A stretch of DNA of 15,061 nt from MVRV01 sp964469905 (GTDB taxonomy: Bacteria > Desulfobacterota > Syntrophia > Syntrophales > Smithellaceae): assembly GCA_964469905.1 (NCBI GenBank), contig CAYXZW010000063.1, positions 1-15,061 of the forward strand. The letters run 5' to 3'. The notes under the pieces were generated by a model. It was not told the DNA's origin. It saw only the letters and a program-made list of their open reading frames with translations, and ran no database searches. A program made the position numbers and the translations under genes. Below are positions 13,516-15,061 of the stretch, in pieces (position 1 is the first letter of the stretch; every line of letters begins with the position of its first letter).

Positions 13516-15061
13516 ATGGATAATCAGAGCAACATGAAATTGCATCTGCTGACATTGAAGTTCTCCGGGGAATCGTCCAATCTTGAGGTGCCGTTTCAAC
13601 GCGAATATTTCCGGGCCTCGCTGCCTCACAACCGTGCGGCTCTGATCGTCGGAGCACTCTTTTACTCAGCTTTCGGCATCCTCGATCTGCTGCTTATGCC
13701 GGAAAACAAATCAACAACATGGCTTATACGTTTTGCTATTGTCAATCCGGTGCTTATTGGCATTTTTCTATTATCGTTTTCCAAATCCTTTGAACATTAT
13801 ATAAATCCTCTGCTGTCTTGCGCCTCCATCCTGGCCGGCGGGGGAATTATCTGCATGGTCGTTATCGCTCCACCACCGGTTAATTATTCCTATTATGCCG
13901 GAATGCTGCTTGTTTTCATGTGGAGCTATGCCTTTGTCCGTATTCCGTTTCTCTGGGCTTCAATGTCCGGTTGGGTGCTGGTGGTACTATACCAAATAGC
14001 GGCCATCTGGATCAGTCCGACGCCCTTTGCCATTTTACTTAACAATAACTTCTTTTTTATCAGCACCAACATAATGGGAATGATTGCCTGTTATTCTCTG
14101 GAATACTATGCCCGGCGTGATTATTTCCTGACGCGCCAGTTGGATAAGGATCGCGAAAAGATCCACAGAGTAAACAGAGCACTGGAAACCCAGACCGCGG
14201 AGTATCAAACAGTCAATCAGACGCTCGAACAGGAGATTGCCACGCGCCGTCAGGTGGAGGAAGTGCTGCGGGAAAGCCAGGAAAAATTTCGCCTGATTGC
14301 CGAAAACACGGCTGACGTCATCGCTGTTATGGATATGAATCTGCGCTTTACCTTTATCAGCCCATCAATAAAGCGCAGTCTTGGATACACCGTTGAAGAG
14401 TTTATGCACCTGCCTATCGACCGGATCATGACTCCCCGGTCACTGGAAAACATGCTCACTATTTTCGATGAAGAAATCAAATTAGAAGCCACCGGGACCG
14501 CAGATCCCGGGAGAATTCGGATCGTGGAGATTGAAGAATACGCCAAGGATGGATCCGTTGTCTGGCGGGAGAGCAGCATCTCCGTTCAACGCGACCGGGA
14601 AAACAAGCCGATTAGAATCATCTCAGTTAACAGGGACATTACCTTGCGCAAGAAGGCCGAGGAGGCATTGCGGGAGAGTGAGGAAAAATTCAGAAAGCTT
14701 GCCGAGGCGTCGAATGTCGGAATCACGATAACCGACGGACAACGATTTCTCTATGTGAACCCCGCGACCCGCAAGATGTCGGGATTCAGCGAAGAGGAGT
14801 ACCTTTCCAGGCCGATGATAGAATTTGTAACTCCGGATTCGCGGGAGCTCATTTATCAGCGGGCGATGGATCGCCTTGCGGGAAAACCGGTTCCCGATCG
14901 TTATGAAATATCAGTCCTGAGCAAAGAAAGCGGTATCAAATGGGCGGAAGTCGGAGCGACTGTTATTGAATACCATGGCAAACCGGCTACGATCTTTACC
15001 ATGCTGGATATTACTGACCGGAAAAAAGCCGAGGCGGAGAAGGAATCTCTTCAGGCGCAAT
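13516..15061 (+). CDS. Membrane-anchored PAS sensor protein, 5' part
   Basis: An open frame of 515 residues that runs off the window. The ATG at 13516 is the first possible start because an in-frame TGA lies just before it; AGGG stands about 9 nt upstream. Residues about 40-195 contain roughly six hydrophobic segments (a MASE-like integral membrane sensor). A charged, coiled-coil-like linker follows (205-255), then two PAS domains at about 255-375 and 385-505, each ending in the typical DITxRKKAE linker (NRDITLRKKAEEALRESEEKF and LDITDRKKAEAEKESL). The missing C-terminus should hold a histidine kinase, GGDEF or similar output domain; the architecture favours a kinase, but this is not visible. 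The 230-base region before it (13286-13515) shows no gene and no convincing promoter. Confidence 0.88.
   Translation, partial: MDNQSNMKLHLLTLKFSGESSNLEVPFQREYFRASLPHNRAALIVGALFYSAFGILDLLLMPENKSTTWLIRFAIVNPVLIGIFLLSFSKSFEHYINPLLSCASILAGGGIICMVVIAPPPVNYSYYAGMLLVFMWSYAFVRIPFLWASMSGWVLVVLYQIAAIWISPTPFAILLNNNFFFISTNIMGMIACYSLEYYARRDYFLTRQLDKDREKIHRVNRALETQTAEYQTVNQTLEQEIATRRQVEEVLRESQEKFRLIAENTADVIAVMDMNLRFTFISPSIKRSLGYTVEEFMHLPIDRIMTPRSLENMLTIFDEEIKLEATGTADPGRIRIVEIEEYAKDGSVVWRESSISVQRDRENKPIRIISVNRDITLRKKAEEALRESEEKFRKLAEASNVGITITDGQRFLYVNPATRKMSGFSEEEYLSRPMIEFVTPDSRELIYQRAMDRLAGKPVPDRYEISVLSKESGIKWAEVGATVIEYHGKPATIFTMLDITDRKKAEAEKESLQAQ

Overview
The window looks like chromosomal DNA of a Gram-negative bacterium, most plausibly a deltaproteobacterium (Desulfobacterota), perhaps a syntrophic or other anaerobic lineage. 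This assignment is inference. It rests on the mix of an iron-type superoxide dismutase, a hemerythrin, a Zur/Znu zinc system with a substrate-binding lipoprotein, large PAS-rich kinases and a polyhydroxyalkanoate (PHA) synthase. No rRNA, tRNA, CRISPR array or insertion sequence is visible. No gene-free stretch exceeds about 230 bases.

Left part (1-4840): the 3' end of an HU/IHF-family DNA-binding protein on the + strand faces a block of minus-strand genes. A strong terminator hairpin lies between them. Read in their own direction, the minus-strand genes are a Fur-family regulator (probable zur), znuA, znuC, znuB and a BASS-family-like membrane transporter. These five are tightly packed (4-bp overlap, 10-bp overlap, direct abutment, then a 44-bp gap) and form a probable zinc-uptake operon. 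Fe-superoxide dismutase follows behind its own good sigma70-like promoter. Two almost identical 15-bp palindromes (TGCAACnnnGTTGCA) lie 18-19 bp before the start codons of zur and znuA. The second is inside the zur coding sequence. They are the best candidates for the operators of this system.

Middle part (4990-8950): a divergent + strand unit encodes a hemerythrin-like protein, a soluble four-PAS histidine kinase of the NarL/DesK type, and its NarL/LuxR-type response regulator (4-bp overlap). A stand-alone receiver protein follows. It keeps the phosphorylatable Asp but lacks the usual Thr/Ser and Lys switch residues, and two perfect palindromes lie 20 bp apart upstream of it.

Right part (9000-12700): a co-directional cluster encodes a small helical protein with a Lys/Ala-rich tail, a 270-residue protein built almost entirely from an in-register 22-residue repeat, a two-CxxC zinc-ribbon protein, and a PhaC-like PHA synthase with Cys-Asp-His catalytic residues. 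The repeat protein resembles 11/22-mer amphipathic-helix proteins that coat lipid surfaces, so a granule-coat (phasin-like) role is an attractive but untested idea.

End (12830-15061): a canonical stand-alone receiver with a strong ribosome binding site, then the 5' part of a membrane-anchored PAS sensor protein that runs off the end of the window. The region 5500-15061 therefore places several phosphorelay proteins on both sides of a PHA-type cluster.
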